This document shows, one piece after another, positions 54,946-64,000 of a stretch of 64,000 bases of DNA. The position numbers and the translations under genes were made by a program. The notes below the pieces were generated by a model, which made no database searches, was not told where the DNA came from, and saw nothing but the letters and a program-made list of their open reading frames with translations. The stretch covers positions 3,139,501 to 3,203,500 of the forward strand of contig JAVHKY010000054.1 of assembly GCA_035079385.1 (NCBI GenBank), written 5' to 3'. Position 1 is the first letter of the stretch, and each line of letters opens with the position of its first letter. The stretch is from Aspidiotus rigidus (lineage: Eukaryota; Arthropoda; Insecta; Hemiptera; Diaspididae).

Positions 54946-56555
54946 GTCTCCAGCCGTGGCCCCTACTTCAGCTTGCTGAGCTGTCCCTAACTCATGGTGC
55001 TCGTCGTACTCGTACCTACTTGTAAGACTCGCACCTCAGTGTGTTCGCAGTACTCCTTTGAGATACTACTCTCGACCTCAGGGACGCTCGCCTCTCTAGA
55101 TCCTCGCGTACCTTTACGCCAGGCTTAACCTGTTCCCCGGTTCCCACCGAGCACCCCTCTGAGGCTGTCACATCCCTTTAAAGAGAATCAAGATAAACAC
55201 AGGGAAGACTGTGCGCAGGAAATTTGCACTCTGTGCCTGTGAATATTACCCAACAATCCAGGCTGATGACGCTCACTATTTAGTTTTAATTCTGTATTCA
55301 TCATCACTGAGCCGTATCCCCCCGCATCGTGACCATCTGCCCGGACTATATTGCGCCAGCGGTCCCGTTCGCGCGCCAATCGAACACATTCTTGAAATGT
55401 TCTTCCGGTTGTTCTACGGACAAGGTCCGTCCAGCGAGTCGGCAAGCGTCCCTGGTCTCTGGCTCCATCTATCTTCCCCTTGATGAAAAGCGCCTCCATT
55501 CCATCCGCACGAACGATGTGCCCAAAGTACCGTATTATGCGCGATAGAATCTCCGATGACAATCTTTTAGGGTTTCCGACTTCATTTAGGACTGAAGCGT
55601 TTGTTCTCCTCGCTGTCCATGGAATACGCAGAAGCCGCCACCAACACCACATCTCTAGGGTATCGATGCGCCTACGCTCGGACTCCCGAATCGTCCAAGT
55701 CTCGACTCCATATAGAAATATCGAGAAAACGAGAGCCCTGACCAGTCTCATTTTAACCACTCCACTAATTGTGGAATCGGCCCATATGCGTTTCAGTCGG
55801 CCCATTGCACTTCTCGTTAGTTGCGCTCAATGCCGAATTTCCGCCTGTGTTTTCCACAATAGATCCGAGATACGTGAACCCCTGTACCACTTCAATATTC
55901 TCGATTTCCAGTACGTCGGGACAGTTGTTTTCTTGGCGATTCACTATCATTATCTTCGTTTTCCCTTTATTGATCAGGAGCCCATATTCCGCGCTGACAA
56001 CTTCCAACGTATGTAAAATGTGCGACATCCTGTTGACATCCGATGTCACCAACTTGGGGTCATCGGAATAACGCAGGTTTGTTATCCGGACTCCTCCAAC
56101 CGAGACTCCGCCATCCCATTCGTACCCATCGACGTGCAACGTCTTACGCATGATGAACTCACCGTAGAGATTGAAGAGCAGAGGTGAGAGGATGCAGCCT
56201 TGCCGCGGGCCGGATTGCTGTCCTGTTTACACGGACATTTGCGTAGCTCCCCTCATAAAGCTGGCGAATCAGCCGTACCAAGTGTCCAGGTGCGCCCATC
56301 TCCGCCAATATCGGCCAGTCGACAGCTTCCTTATAGTCAATGAAGCACATGACCCCGTGCTTTTTCTATTAGCAATCGTGCGTAGGTTAAATATTTGCTA
56401 CCGCGACCTTTTACAGAGGCCGCCTGCTCTTTGGGTATCTGAGAATGTATGATTGCGTATAGTCGGTCATATATTATCTTGAGTATTACTTTACTGGCGT
56501 GTGATATTAATGAAATGGTACGGTAGTTTTCACAGTTCTCCGGCGTGCCTTTTGG
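54945..56555 (-). mobile_element. RTE-clade LINE, 5'-truncated, inserted in a Jockey LINE
   Basis: Minus-strand frames in order: PENCENYRTISLISHASKVI and LKIIYDRLYA (finger), PKEQAASVKGRG, then after a shift MCFIDYKEAVDWPIL and GHLVRLIRQLYEGSYANVRV (palm), ITNLRYSDDPKLVTSD (YADD catalytic motif decayed to YSDD), KGKTKIMIVNRQEN, FTYLGSIVENTGG, and ORF 55188-55805 with YGVETWTIRE, RLLRIPWTARRTNASVLNEV, RIIRYFGHIVRADG and WRNIVRADGHDAGGYG. This is the RTE/BovB-type RT with its C-terminal domain. The endonuclease end is missing. About 230 bp of 3' non-coding sequence (54945-55187) precede the junction with Jockey. Frame breaks near 55760, 56155 and 56345 make it non-functional. Confidence 0.8.
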
Positions 56556-57068
56556 TAAGCTAAATTGGAGAACTCACATTTAGAAACACAAAATTAAGAA
56601 TTCAAAAAATGCACTGATGGATTGTCCACACCAAGTGTCATCTTTCGTTCGCAAACAAAAGGTTGCTTTACGTCATGGTGCTACGGGCAAATTGGATGGA
56701 TGGTATCCCTGTATGGGGATCCGTCGCAAATAGCAACATCCAAATTATACAGAAATTCAAGAACATTATATTCCGAAAAATTACAGGGGCTCCATGGTAT
56801 ATCACGAACCACCAACTACATCAAGACCTAGCCCTCGGAACAGTTCACCAGATTGCATCTAGAGCCACCGACAGATACGTTCATCGAATCCGTGCTCATA
56901 CCAACGTGGAAGCGCTGACTCTACTCGGAAAACCCGCCGTACAGCGACTCAAAAGCAAAGCCATTGCAAACATGATTGGTCGTGACTGCACGGCTCTCTT
57001 TACCTGCGACTTGAGTGCATGTAAACGTCACTATGATAGTTCACATGATAAATAAAGGAAAAAAAAAG
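56555..57068 (+). pseudogene. Jockey LINE C-terminus with poly(A) end, 3' portion of the interrupted copy
   Basis: GKLNWRTHI (LDxxLTWxxHI block) resumes at about 56555, then an open frame 56663-57055 reads GIPVWGSVANSNIQIIQKFK, KITGAPWYITNHQLHQDLAL and GTVHQIASRATDRYVHRIRA. These match the Jockey-clade end (YGIQLWGxAxxSNIxIIQRFQ...APWYVxNxxLHxDL). A stop at 57053 is followed by an A-rich tail (57054-57068). About 40 codons between the WKIVRV block at 54945 and this point are missing, so a small deletion accompanied the RTE insertion. Confidence 0.85.
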
Positions 57069-59871
57069 TTATGGTAATTTGAAAACCCTTCACAAAAGGT
57101 GATCAACCGCAAAAAGACATCGAAATATTTCTAGTTCCACAGAAAAAAATAGATTTGGAAGAAGTTTTACTCGGAGATTTTGATGAACTTGAATGGAACG
57201 AAGTTGGAATACTTCCGCTAGCTTGTTGCCCCTTGACGTTTCCCAACCCCAAAACCCGTCTAGCGCATTAATATTCCAATTTCAAAGGACCGTACTAACG
57301 CGTAAACTTTCTTTGGGTAAAATTTCGGAATATCTTAATCGTTCTTCGCCAACCGAAGTCGTACCCCGTTATCTCGCCTCCTTTAATCGGTATTCCCAAG
57401 CGAATAAAGTCAGTTTACCTTGCAGATTCTGCGAGTAATTTGAAAACCAGTGATTGATCAAATAAAACGTCCGTACACATATTGAATTGAGAACAATGTA
57501 TCTTGTAGATCAGAATGACATCGAGATACGTTTTCAGCGCGAGCTAACTAAGCCTAGTTCTGACGACACACTCCCGATCGAAATCTCTGTGCACGAGTCT
57601 CATTATAAAGGGTGTGAAAGTCTTACACTCTCCCTTTTTCGTCCACTGCACTATGCTGCACACAGTCTGACCCCTTTTTGCTGTTATTTCTTTCTCTTCT
57701 CCTTTTTTAGCACGCCTACTTCATCTGTCAAAAGAGAATATGATGAATGCTACGCCACATTATTGAGCAACAATAGGTGACGATAAATCCCTCCGATGCT
57801 TTACGAAGCGAAAAATTGGCCCCCTGTTCACGTGTAGCGTCGCGTCGCCGCATTCAGAACGATCAAGCAAGGAGCCGAGCTTTAAATAACTATCGCTCCG
57901 GTATATTAGGGTCAGCCTTTTTAAAAACGACTAAAACACTACCATCTCGTTTCTATACTGAATTGTACTATCTGCGGCAATTTATCTTTTTATTGACCAT
58001 TGTTATCCGATACTATACGGACTTTGTTGCTGTTGCGGCTTTTGTCTCGACTTACATTTTTTTTTTTTTTTTCGTTCCTTCGCAAGTGATTTTTATTTTT
58101 GTCATTGTTGTGATCTGCGTTTTATGGGATTTTTTCCCTTTTCCCCGGTGAAAGATTTATCTAGTCAAAACAAAGTAGGTCACGTGTAAACATGGGATCT
58201 AAAATTATCGGAGATGCAGTGCATTGAGATTAATATCAAAGACGTAACAAAAAACTCGGACGAAGGCAAAGTGATGAAAATCATGGTCTTCGGTAATGAG
58301 ACACCATGTCTTATAAGTGAATAAAGTGAATAACCCCTGTTTTAGCCTCATATTTTGCATACGTGTGAAATTTTCGCAACGTAAAAAACAAGTCGTACTT
58401 TTTTTTATTAACAAAATAGCTTTCGGTTCCGCTCACTCAACTTCTTTCTCTATTCCCTTTCATTTTTAACAGTAAGAATTTTTTAGTCTCCTCTCGAATA
58501 TTTCTCGCGTTTGTAATGCCACGTTTTCTGCAGCAATATTCTTTTCCTCTTTTTTTTTTTTTTTCATCCTAGTCATCATTCTTGTCGAAAACACGTACAA
58601 TCCGGGATAAATCGCCCACATCTCGCCGCCCTCCGAGCTTTTTCTTTAACTTCTTTATAATAAATCGTCAGTTTTTCCGACTGTCGTTAAGTCATCCTCT
58701 CATCGTATGATTTATTTGCTCCCGCAAGCTAAACCAGAATACGTCGTTGCTGACTGTTCTTAAAATAATAGCAACAGCATTCACGAACCTAATGCGTATA
58801 CTCTTTTTAAGTTGAAATTAACGAGCCAACCATCGTCATCGATTCTCCGGTACATGAGTATTCTTTATCGACAAAAATTGAAATCACTTTTATTTCTAGA
58901 ATGTACACTTTCTTAAACGTTAAAGTTGTTCCATGTTGACGTCATATCAAGAATTTCAATTTTTCTTCTCTTCACTTTGGAACCACAGGAAAAAAATAAT
59001 TCTACAATAATCTTGGGGAGATATTTCGCTTTTAAATCATTGGAATAGTCGACGAAACTAGTCGAGTTTACTTGGGTCTATATTTTTAGGTGGACAACCA
59101 CCATGAAAAATATATAAAGTGAATAAAATCTCTTCATTGAGTCACAACTGGGGAATAAATCGCGCCCCCTTTTGAAGAACGGTTTATGAAGACAATTCGA
59201 AGACTTTATGAGGAAACACGATATTAGACTCAGGTATCCTCTTTGTTGACTCACAGCATTCTTAAAGTATTTGTTGATAGTGTTGCAGTATTACTCACAG
59301 AGAAAGAAGCGGGTTCCATCTGTAGAAGGTGAAGAGTAGGTGGGTAAAGATGATGATCTTCTGAGAGCAGTCAGTTGAGCTGCATTCCCATGGAACTCTC
59401 GGCTTTTCGTTAGTGTGGTTATCGGATTTCTTTACCCTCCTCCGGTTTCAGATCCGGATATATTTAAACCTCCGGAGTTTGTTGGACGAAAATGTGGATG
59501 AACCGGAGTTCCAAACATCAAGAAAATGTGTTTTTTTTTTCTGAAAAAAAAAAAAAAAAATTGCGAGAATTAACAAGTCAACTTCAGAGACACGTACTGC
59601 AGCATTTTATATTATGCTTGCTTCGTTCACAAATGAAATACAAAGTAAAATATCAATCTCGATTATATCGATACATTGATCTCAACTGCGATTTTATACT
59701 TCAAGTTTAGCCTCCGTGATAGGCCTAATATACTTGTAAATAAAACTTACTAGATTTTGGGCTCCCTCGCTCTGCTCCTTCGCCCCCTTTCTCATAAAGG
59801 ATAAACCTACTATAGCAGCCTAGTCTAGACTCAGTTCAAAAGAGGAGGCCCCTTCTTGGTGCAGTATACGG
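57069..59871. other. Gene-poor stretch
   Basis: ORFs of 81-124 codons (57193-57438, 57487-57780, 57777-58151) have no recognisable product; the last ends in Phe/Val-rich sequence produced by T-runs. T-runs at 58056-58072 and 58549-58564, A-run at 59545-59560. I see no supportable gene or element. Confidence 0.35.
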
Positions 59872-60037
59872 CAGCGCTTCTCAAACTTTTTCATCCGCGT
59901 ACCTTTTTTGACATTCATCAAATCTGACGTACCACTTGAAAAATTTTTCAATTACAGTATGAAAAATCTTATAATTATGGAACAAAAATGCGTAAAACTA
60001 AGTTAGTATAATATAAAAATAATAACATATGAACAAT

Positions 60038-62182
60038 TTAATGAGATGGGTGTGCTTGTTTCTGCTCTACCAACTGACTAATACGCGGGACGAATTTTGT
60101 GAGCCTCAGACGCAAATCAGGCTTGAAGTCCAAGGAATTCCGCAGTACTTTTCCGATTATCCGACCAGCCGTATTATTCGACCGTAAAAATTTGCTCCCG
60201 ATTATCCGACCTCTCGATTAACCGAACTTTTTCCGTATTATCCGAATCGTAATTTTTCCAACCTCCGTATTATCTGAACTCTTTCCGCGTTATCCGAACC
60301 GGATTTTTATCCGAACTTTTTATCATCCGAACCACCCATTACCCCAGTTAGGTCGGATAATCGGAAGTGTACTTTGTTTTTCAAAAAAATCATCGCCGAA
60401 AAACCAGCTTCGCAATTATAAGTAGATGTAAAGGGCAGCAAAAATTTCACTGCTAGAACCGACAGTTTTGGGTATTCACTTTTTTGAGCGCACCAAAATG
60501 ATTCGAGCGTCGTTGTCTTGAAAAAGGTCTGTAATGTGGAGTCGCAAGACAAATTAATTAATTCGTCTCTTTCTTCGAAGGTCAAGTTGCTGGTACTCAG
60601 ATTGTCACTAAAAGGACTGGCAATCCATTCGTCATTACTATGATCTTCTGCAAAATATTCAGTACATTTAATGACCAATTCCTCACAGTGCGATTTTATC
60701 TCCGCAATTAGACTTTCCGGTACTGTCAGCTCTTGATCTTCGATGAAATCTCGTAATTCAGGCAGATAATTAAACTCATTTTTTTGTAGGTCGCTTAGTA
60801 AGTAAGATATTTTCTTCTTGAATGCTTCAATTTTGGCCTTCAGTAGAAAGGGGTTCACATGTTGACCTTGCAATTCCAAATTAGTTTTATTCAGCAGAGA
60901 AAAGATAGCAGCCAAGTAAGCCATACGTTTTAACCAGGTTTCATCTTCAAAATAATGTGCAAATTCTACGGAAGTATCCAAAAGAAATAGGTGCACTTCA
61001 CGTCGAAGTTCAAGGATGCGGTTCAAGACTTTTCCTCGAGAGAGCCATCTAACTTCGGTATACATCAGGAGATACGTGTGCTCACTCCCCATTTCGGCAC
61101 ATAAAATTTTAAATAGTCTTGTATTTTTAGCACGGGCTACGATGAAATTGACTACCTTGACTACTTGGTCAAGCACCAACTTGAAGGAAGGGGACAGTGT
61201 CTTAGAAACGAGAGCATGTCGATGGATACAACAGTGGGAAATTTTAAAATCATCAGAAGCAATCGCCTTAATTCTCACTGCAACACCACGGTGTATGCCG
61301 GTCATTGCCCTCGCCCCATCTGAGCAAAATCCAATGCACTTCTTCCAGTCCACTTTATGACACTTCATGTACTTATCAGTCACTTCAAAAATTTCAGATG
61401 CAGTCGTGCATGACTCCAGTGATAGGCAAAATAGGTACTCCTCTTTAATACCGCTTTCAATTTCATACCTTACAAATGCTATCAACTGCGCTACATTGCG
61501 AATGTCTGTGGTCTCATCCATTTGAAGTGCAAAATATTGGCTTGACTGCAATTCTTCAGTCAGCTGCTCTTCCACATCTACCACCATGTCAGAAATGCGT
61601 CGAGAGATTGTATCGTTAGACAAGGGAATTTTATCCAGAACGCTCGCTTCCTTTTCACCGAACACTGACCTCACTATATCGTTTGCGCATGGTAGAACAA
61701 TATTTTCAGCATCCGTATGCGGCTTCCCGCCTTCATCGATTCGTAAACTAATACGATAAGAGGCTTCAAGAGCCTGAAGGTTCACTTTTGAAAAGGTAGT
61801 CACTTTCGTCTTTATTGCAGTCAAATTTTTCAACTTCCGCTAAAAATATGCTTCTGGTTTATTACTCAATTCAGGATGAGCAGATTTCAAATGTCGTGAT
61901 AGCAGAGAGGGCTTCATGCTTCCATTGGTTAGAGTTTTACCACAAATGACGCATTGAGGAATATGCTCGTGTTCCTTAAGTGTGAAGGTGAATCCAAAAG
62001 CTAAGTAAGAGGTATCATATTTCCTACCTGAACTGATGGATGTAGGTTTCAATATTTTCGCTATCTTGACAGGAGGAACCTCTGTACACTCGTCTGTCGC
62101 AGCATGTTTCCGACTTTCTACAGCCGGACTAGGATCACTTGAATCATTTTGAGATGAGGTTTTCAAAACCCACTTTCGCAAC
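60038..62182 (-). pseudogene. hAT (ZBED-like) transposase, copy B, one nonsense codon plus MITE insertion
   Basis: Order on the minus strand: BED zinc finger C-x2-C-x16-H-x4-H (CVICGKT...SRHLKSAH) at about 61880-61955; an in-frame TAG near 61842 where copy A has CAG; then a 508-codon frame (61833-60307) with QMDETTDI (Asp106 of that frame), FCSDGARAMTG (Asp172), CCIHRHALVSK, and the hATC block FLLPFTSTYNCEAGFSAMIF with the catalytic Glu. The last 21 codons of this frame are encoded by the inserted MITE. Host coding resumes beyond the MITE as RNSLDFKPDLRLRLTKFVPR...QKQAHPSH with a stop at 60038-60040, completing the usual LDVEPDLRLRL-type end. Thus two lesions, both different from those in copy A. 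Apart from them and the missing start, the protein is full length for the family (about 650 codons). Confidence 0.93.
60143..60373. mobile_element. Pogo/Tigger-like MITE, copy 2, inside hAT copy B
   Basis: The left end CAGTACTTTTCCGATTATCC and right end GGATAATCGGAAGTGTACTT enclose the same ATTATCCGAAC-rich interior as 29990-30220, with only scattered differences. It lies within the hATC domain; coding sequence of the host transposase is recognisable on both sides, which fixes it as a later insertion. The exact duplicated bases are ambiguous (TA or GTAC). Confidence 0.92.
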
Positions 62183-62185
62183 GTA

Positions 62186-62677
62186 TATAACGATCTCAAG
62201 TGTATCGCAATATTGATTCTACACTCCGTTGCTACAGCAAGTTTAGTTGTCATTATAGGCACAGTATGTGTTTTCGTATGTGAGAAGCTTTCGGGCTTTC
62301 AACTATCGTGGGGCGAACGAGCAAAGCGAGTGAGCCCCTTTTTTTAGTTTTGCATAAGTCCCGTATGAAATATTTGTCCACTAATTTGAAGGGAGAAGGG
62401 TAGTGCAGAGGTTTACTCAAATATTTCTAAATCATCCGCGAGGTAGAAGCTCGCGATGCAAGCGCACGGGCTACCAATTCGTCCATTAATTCGGGGAGAA
62501 AAGAGTGGTACACAGGTGTACTCGCCACGCGGTATAGTTCGGAAGCTAAAGGTTTGTCCAGTAATTTCCAGGAAAATTTTCCGAGTTTCCACTCTCTCTG
62601 CTTCATGCAGTGTGTATTATGCTAGGCTTGTACTAGAACTAGGAGGAGGGAAGAGGAAACATGACGAAAAAATCTCC
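62186..62677. other. Flank of hAT copy B, with a dispersed GAACGAGC...GCGAG word
   Basis: GGGGCGAACGAGCAAAGCGA then GTGAGCCCC at 62311-62338 is an inexact palindrome resembling GGGGACAAACGAGCGGAGCG then AGCGAGCCC at 34711-34740. No gene is seen; ORF 62456-62854 runs through the tRNA-like sequence and is not credible. Confidence 0.4.
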
Positions 62678-62750
62678 TTGCCCGGACGGGAATCGAACCC
62701 GCGACCTCTCGTTTTCATGACGAGTGCGATAACCCCTACACTACCAGGCC
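62678..62750 (-). tRNA. tRNA-like sequence with abnormal anticodon loop (probable pseudo-tRNA or SINE head)
   Basis: The minus strand folds as a complete cloverleaf: acceptor GCCTGG with CCGGGC (six pairs plus a G-A mismatch at the end), U8-A9, D-stem GTGT/GCAC with loop AGGGGTTATC, anticodon stem CTCGT/ACGAG with loop CATGAAA, five-base variable region AGGTC, and T-arm GCGGG-TTCGATT-CCCGT. The B-box GGTTCGATTCC is perfect. The loop would give anticodon TGA, but position 33 is A rather than the invariant U, and a serine tRNA would need a long variable arm, which is absent. It is therefore likely a tRNA-derived repeat or pseudogene; I cannot assign an amino acid. Confidence 0.5.
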
Positions 62751-62854
62751 CTAAGATTAGATCGTCATATTCCGCCTTCAGATGGACGACCTCCTCCTCT
62801 CCACTACTTCTTGTGAACTTCCGCAGCATTTTCATCTTTCAATCACTAATATAG

Positions 62855-63000
62855 ACCTCCTAAGCCTGTAGTATAAAAGCAGCCTACCTAGTGTGAAGCT
62901 AGTATAAAGGAGGCTTAAACCTAGTATAAGGCCAGTATAAAATGTCAAATAGTATAGCTCAGCTAGTGTACTAGGCTAGTATATTGTATATTAGGTCTGG
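62855..63000. repeat. CTAGTATAAAG(G)-type degenerate repeat
   Basis: The words CCTAGTATAAGG, GCTAGTATAAAGGAGGCTTA, CCAGTATAAAA, GCTAGTGTAC and GCTAGTATATTG recur across 145 bp. Similar words sit at 63965-63995 (AAGCTAGTATAAAGAAGGCC) and, inverted, at 19815-19850 (ATACTAGCTTTATACTGGGT). The source element is not identified. Confidence 0.5.
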
Positions 63001-64000
63001 GCTTTACAGCCCTTCTTAGGAATTTCATTCTTGTTTTACTTCATTTTGATCCCTCCTTAAAGTCATGGCTTCCACCTTTGATGTGGAAAGGCGAGAAACG
63101 AAAAATAAGGTCATCCTCTTCAACAAGAAAACTACTAATACAGTTTTTGTGATGGGTGACTATTTTGTGGTTGTTCTTAAGAAAAGTTTTAAAATTGTTA
63201 ACTACAAATTGTTAATAGATTGTTTGTACAGTATCACTAATATTTTTTCCATCTTTTATTGGAAGTTAATTCAAAATATTCTTCAGTAGTGTGTCGTCTT
63301 TTCTGGCTTATCTTTACGTAGTTAACATTGGTAACCCCAACGTGGTTTTACAATACACACACAAATTTTCCTGTTAACAATTTTTCTCAGAAATTTCCGT
63401 GCGTTTCTCTAATGAAATAACTATTATAATTTTGTACCATTTTTTTTTTTTTTTGAAGCACCAAGGTCTATGGGAAAAAAGAGTGGGGGAAGGTCGCCAT
63501 AGACACTACTCACACTCCAAATATTGCTCAGCCTCTATTTATATGCGATCCAATAATTAAATGTAAATTTATCACTGTATACACCTGTTGTTTACTCGTG
63601 AATTTTACTCTTGTAAAATTTATAAGTGATTCCTGAAGTGATTCGTATAGCTGACACAAACGATAAGTCGTTTTAATTAAAGAATTTTTTTTATAAATTT
63701 TTTTTTTAATACTTGAAATTTGTCTTTCGGTAGCATAAATAATAAAAATACTGTATAAATGATAAAAATCATCTCCGTGCAACCATATCTTATTTTTTGG
63801 AACTTTTCAAAAATCGGGCACTCTAGTCAATTGTGGTATAACGTACAGACCCTCCCCACCCGTGATGCCAGAATCACAACACTAGAAATCGATGCGACCA
63901 TTGCTGCATTGTGCACTGATGGTCAAGCATAATTGAGATTCTCAATATCTCTCATTATAAATATAAAGCTAGTATAAAGAAGGCCTAGATGACCTACAAT
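63001..64000. other. Unassigned stretch to the window end
   Basis: ORFs of 74 and 84 codons here have no recognisable product. T-runs lie at 63440-63456 and 63689-63707. The last 40 bases carry another CTAGTATAAAG word. Confidence 0.4.

Larger units (their letters stand above)
59872..62185 (-). mobile_element. hAT element copy B, nearly complete
   Basis: Minus-strand element. Its 3' terminus is at 59872 (CAGCGCTTCTCAAACTTTTT), the same word that begins copy A, as expected for hAT inverted ends. Similarity to copy A begins at about 62182 (CGTTGCGAAAGTGGGTTTTG), just after the position of the start codon in A, so the 5' terminus and start codon are missing or replaced. It contains the broken transposase and a pogo-like MITE (60143-60373). 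Confidence 0.88.

Noticed and set aside
61016..61360. 114-codon plus ORF and its counterpart at 37615-37899
   Set aside because: Both are antisense to the hAT transposase and appear in both copies only because the copies are similar.
62278..62300. Right-hand hAT terminus (TGTGAGAAGC) for copy B
   Set aside because: The resemblance to GTTTGAGAAGCGCTG is too short, and similarity to copy A already ends at about 62182.

Overview
The window is nuclear DNA of an invertebrate animal, most likely an insect. The evidence is its AT-rich composition, the absence of bacterial-style gene packing, several insect-type transposon families (mariner, hAT/ZBED-like, MULE, Jockey, RTE, R1-like and Penelope-like), and two nuclear copies of mitochondrial DNA whose genes read correctly only with the invertebrate mitochondrial code (TGA = Trp, AGA = Ser). 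I cannot name the species. I recognise no host protein-coding gene with confidence. The window reads as intergenic or intronic DNA built almost entirely from layers of mobile elements and their relics.

Layout. 0-6.5 kb: an inverted array of GGAAC/GTTCC words, a 38-bp tandem array carrying CRE-like TGACGTCA sites, a poly(A)-tailed retroposon candidate and an 85-bp tandem repeat. 6.5-14 kb: a 395-bp MITE (second copy at 32.9 kb), a mariner relic with very long inverted ends and TA flanks, and a near-perfect hairpin at 12.6 kb. 14.3-16.1 kb: the only large uninterrupted ORF, a 601-aa MULE transposase with a complete DDE set, SWIM finger and AT-hook; a decayed relative lies at 21.4-22.0 kb. 16.4-25.6 kb: LINE 3' ends, tandem repeats, and a LINE fragment with a 12-bp target duplication inserted into a 169-bp repeat array.

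28.75-30.97 kb: a 2.2-kb terminal-inverted-repeat element containing an extremely AT-rich mitochondrial insertion (cox1 start and cox2 end in opposed orientation) next to a pogo-like MITE. 34.3-38.9 kb: a fold-back MITE with a 10-bp target duplication, a second mitochondrial fragment (nad4), an R1-like LINE tail, hAT copy A, and a filled/empty-site pair for a short TIR element. 42-47.7 kb: Penelope-like endonuclease remains, an unexplained 208-aa ORF, and an 800-bp array of 33-bp units rich in GTTG(A/T)CAAC that reverses orientation to form a large palindrome. 49-57 kb: R1-like and other LINE pieces, two Penelope-like pieces lying head to head, and a Jockey LINE split by an RTE LINE. 59.9-62.2 kb: hAT copy B, nearly full length, carrying one nonsense codon and a pogo-like MITE inserted in its dimerisation domain. 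62.7 kb: a well-folded tRNA-like sequence with an abnormal anticodon loop.

How the parts relate: most of the informative structure is nesting. MITE into hAT, RTE into Jockey, LINE into satellite, and mtDNA plus MITE inside a TIR element give a relative order of insertions. Only the MULE ORF looks potentially functional; both hAT copies are broken in different, complementary places and each keeps only one recognisable terminus.
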